From positions 1 to 41,502 of the IMG/VR virus record IMGVR_UViG_3300027834_000284: DNA of 41,502 nucleotides; one strand, written 5' to 3'. The translations under genes and the position numbers were made by a program. This stretch comes from a virus. Positions 40,620 through 41,502 of this stretch are shown here, piece by piece (the stretch's first letter is position 1; every line of letters starts with the position of its first letter). The notes under the pieces were generated by a model. It was not told the origin of the DNA and made no database searches. It saw nothing but the letters and a program-made list of their open reading frames with translations.

Positions 40620-40888
40620 CAAATTTTCAATTATTGATCATCACTAGATAAAAATGTATAGTGCAGATGAAGTACATTGATAAATTGTGGTCCATATCCA
40701 GCACCTCTATTTTTATGTTGAATACTGTTCAACTGTTCCACAAATAAATCAACAATCTTAAAATCAATTCATTAATTAATAGTAGACATGTTGGAACATG
40801 TTGAACAAAATCCAAAATGATGGAACAGTAAAAAAGCCGTTCAACATGTTCCAACAAAAAAAAGTTTAAAAAATCAGCGAATTAGTGT

Positions 40889-40917
40889 TATATCTATTTA
40901 ATTATTAAATAGATATA
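40889..40917. repeat. 29-nt AT-rich palindrome
   Basis: A perfect palindrome around a single central base (40903), rich in A and T, lying between the GTTGAAC inverted pair and the tandem repeats. This layout is reminiscent of an unwinding element beside iterons. Confidence 0.65.
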
Positions 40918-41084
40918 TATAATAAGAAGAAGAATGTTGAACCGTTGAACAGTTGAACGGACTTTAACACTTTTTTCTTAAATGTCTTTTTATTTCGGGG
41001 TTGCGGGGTTTGCTGTTTTTGTGAAATTTTGAAATTTCAGGAGTTAATTCCAAAGAAATTACCCACGTTGCTGCCCAGTTTCAC

Positions 41085-41117
41085 GCACAATAGATTCAAC
41101 CGTTCAACCTATTGTGC
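41085..41117. repeat. Hairpin carrying two GTTCAAC-type sites in its loop
   Basis: GCACAATAG (41085-41093) and CTATTGTGC (41109-41117) form a perfect 9-bp stem whose 15-nt loop is ATTCAACCGTTCAAC, two repeat units with 8-bp spacing. Confidence 0.6.
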
Positions 41118-41172
41118 AACTCTTTAGTAAGCAAAGCAATGAAGTATGATGTAATGTGGTACTAGTTGAACC

Positions 41173-41206
41173 AAAAAAGCACCGAATCGATGTGATCCGG
41201 TGCTTT
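41173..41206 (-). terminator. Terminator of the two small right-end genes
   Basis: Stem AAAGCACCG (41176-41184) with CGGTGCTTT (41198-41206) plus a short inner helix (one mismatch), followed on the minus strand by a U-run (A-run at 41173-41178). Confidence 0.8.
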
Positions 41207-41224
41207 AGGAATTTTTGGTTAAAC

Positions 41225-41362
41225 TTAGTCTATCCAGGAATAACCTGTTTTTTCTTTGAGCTCCTTTTTTAATTGCGCTATAACTTCTGTATCGGATGAT
41301 CCATGTTCTATAGCTTCTACCAAGTAGTAATATTCGCTCTCAAGTATTTCGTTAAATGTCAT
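41225..41362 (-). CDS. Small hypothetical protein (45 aa)
   Basis: The frame runs from ATG at 41362 to TAA at 41225-41227. The peptide begins MTFNEILESEYYYLVEAIEH and ends in Lys-rich, then Trp-containing residues (KKELKEKTGYSWID). It is followed by a terminator. It begins 2 nt after the stop of the other small gene, so the two form an operon. No family is recognised. Confidence 0.6.
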   Translation of the reverse strand: MTFNEILESEYYYLVEAIEHGSSDTEVIAQLKKELKEKTGYSWID

Positions 41363-41364
41363 AT

Positions 41365-41502
41365 CTAGTAGTTTTTTAAGGCGTTCCACCAAAATACTAC
41401 TGTTCCGAACCCAATCCCACTCTTAGTGGCTAAAGTGTGTAAGAAATCAATATCAAATTTATCTTTCTTCTGTATCTCCTTTTTTACTTGTTTTGCTGTC
41501 AT
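41365..41502 (-). CDS. Small hypothetical protein (45 aa)
   Basis: ATG at the very right edge of the window to TAG at 41365-41367. The basic, helical start (MTAKQVKKEIQKKDKFDIDF) and an aromatic end (GTVVFWWNALKNY) suggest a small DNA-binding protein such as an HTH with the final part as recognition helix. That is speculation. A longer N-terminal extension beyond the window cannot be excluded. Confidence 0.55.
   Translation of the reverse strand: MTAKQVKKEIQKKDKFDIDFLHTLATKSGIGFGTVVFWWNALKNY

Larger units (their letters stand above)
40716..41172. other. Non-coding region with GTTGAAC repeats and palindromes
   Basis: This stretch holds no credible gene. GTTGAAC or its complement occurs about ten times. 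It forms an inverted pair of 18-mers (40789-40806 and 40839-40856), three 8-bp tandem repeats (40936, 40944, 40952), and a pair inside the hairpin at 41085-41117. An AT-rich palindrome lies at 40889-40917. It could be a replication origin, a partition site or a regulator array. Confidence 0.6.

Noticed and set aside
1-41502. CRISPR array or anti-phage defence island
   Set aside because: No regularly spaced repeats longer than about 20 nt were seen and no cas, restriction or known abortive-infection genes were recognised. The GTTGAAC repeats are too short and irregular for CRISPR.

Overview
The window is most of a temperate tailed-phage genome (prophage) inside a Bacteroidota chromosome, probably a Cytophagales-type host. 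The evidence is the low GC, the promoters of the TTG / TAnnTTTG class, the rarity of Shine-Dalgarno sequences, and a large serine integrase beside a tRNA-His gene. The right-hand attachment site is not visible, so the prophage probably continues past the right edge.

Layout, left to right. (1) 1-1.7 kb: the 3' part of tRNA-His, a terminator and the serine integrase, whose last codons are read through the antisense strand of the tRNA. (2) 1.7-10.95 kb: the leftward early region. It holds an ASCH protein, a Dam-like adenine methylase, a large primase-helicase, a J-domain gene interrupted by one amber codon, a LuxR-type HTH regulator, a Cro-like protein and many small unknown genes. (3) 10.95-12.34 kb: the immunity switch, with divergent promoters and operators, and a rightward operon of repressor, BRCT-domain protein and a 44-aa peptide. 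(4) 12.34-13.6 kb: a structured non-coding stretch and a small leftward accessory cassette (55-aa protein, XRE regulator, 109-aa protein) preceded by a pair of palindromic operators. (5) 13.6-40.6 kb: the late region, all leftward apart from one 30-aa membrane peptide. Running from right to left it encodes two unknown proteins, a tail-like protein, an S49 protease/scaffold, the capsid, a probable tail-tube protein, a secreted moron, a ParB-methyltransferase, the small and large terminase, the portal and adaptor, then the lysis cassette (holin, amidase, one-piece spanin), tail-spike genes, a KilA-N moron, the tape measure and tail-tip proteins. (6) 40.6-41.5 kb: a 0.6-kb non-coding region full of GTTGAAC-type repeats and palindromes, then two 45-aa genes. 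A long tape measure and the absence of any recognisable sheath gene suggest a siphovirus.

The most interesting observation is regulatory. Eight late-region intergenic sites carry the same 36-nt architecture on the minus strand: an 11-nt TGTCCTATTTT block, exactly 17 nt, then a Bacteroidota -7-like box (NAnnTTTG). A ninth, degenerate copy is present. They precede nearly every late transcription unit, and four directly abut the U-tract of an upstream terminator. This looks like a phage late-promoter family in which TGTCCTATTTT replaces the usual -33 element.

A second system is a pair of about 75-nt leader elements (21.2 kb and 32.95 kb). They share a closing stem with a compensatory change, a hairpin with a GTAA loop and a common promoter sequence, and each precedes a small unknown gene. 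They look like a cis-acting structured RNA family.
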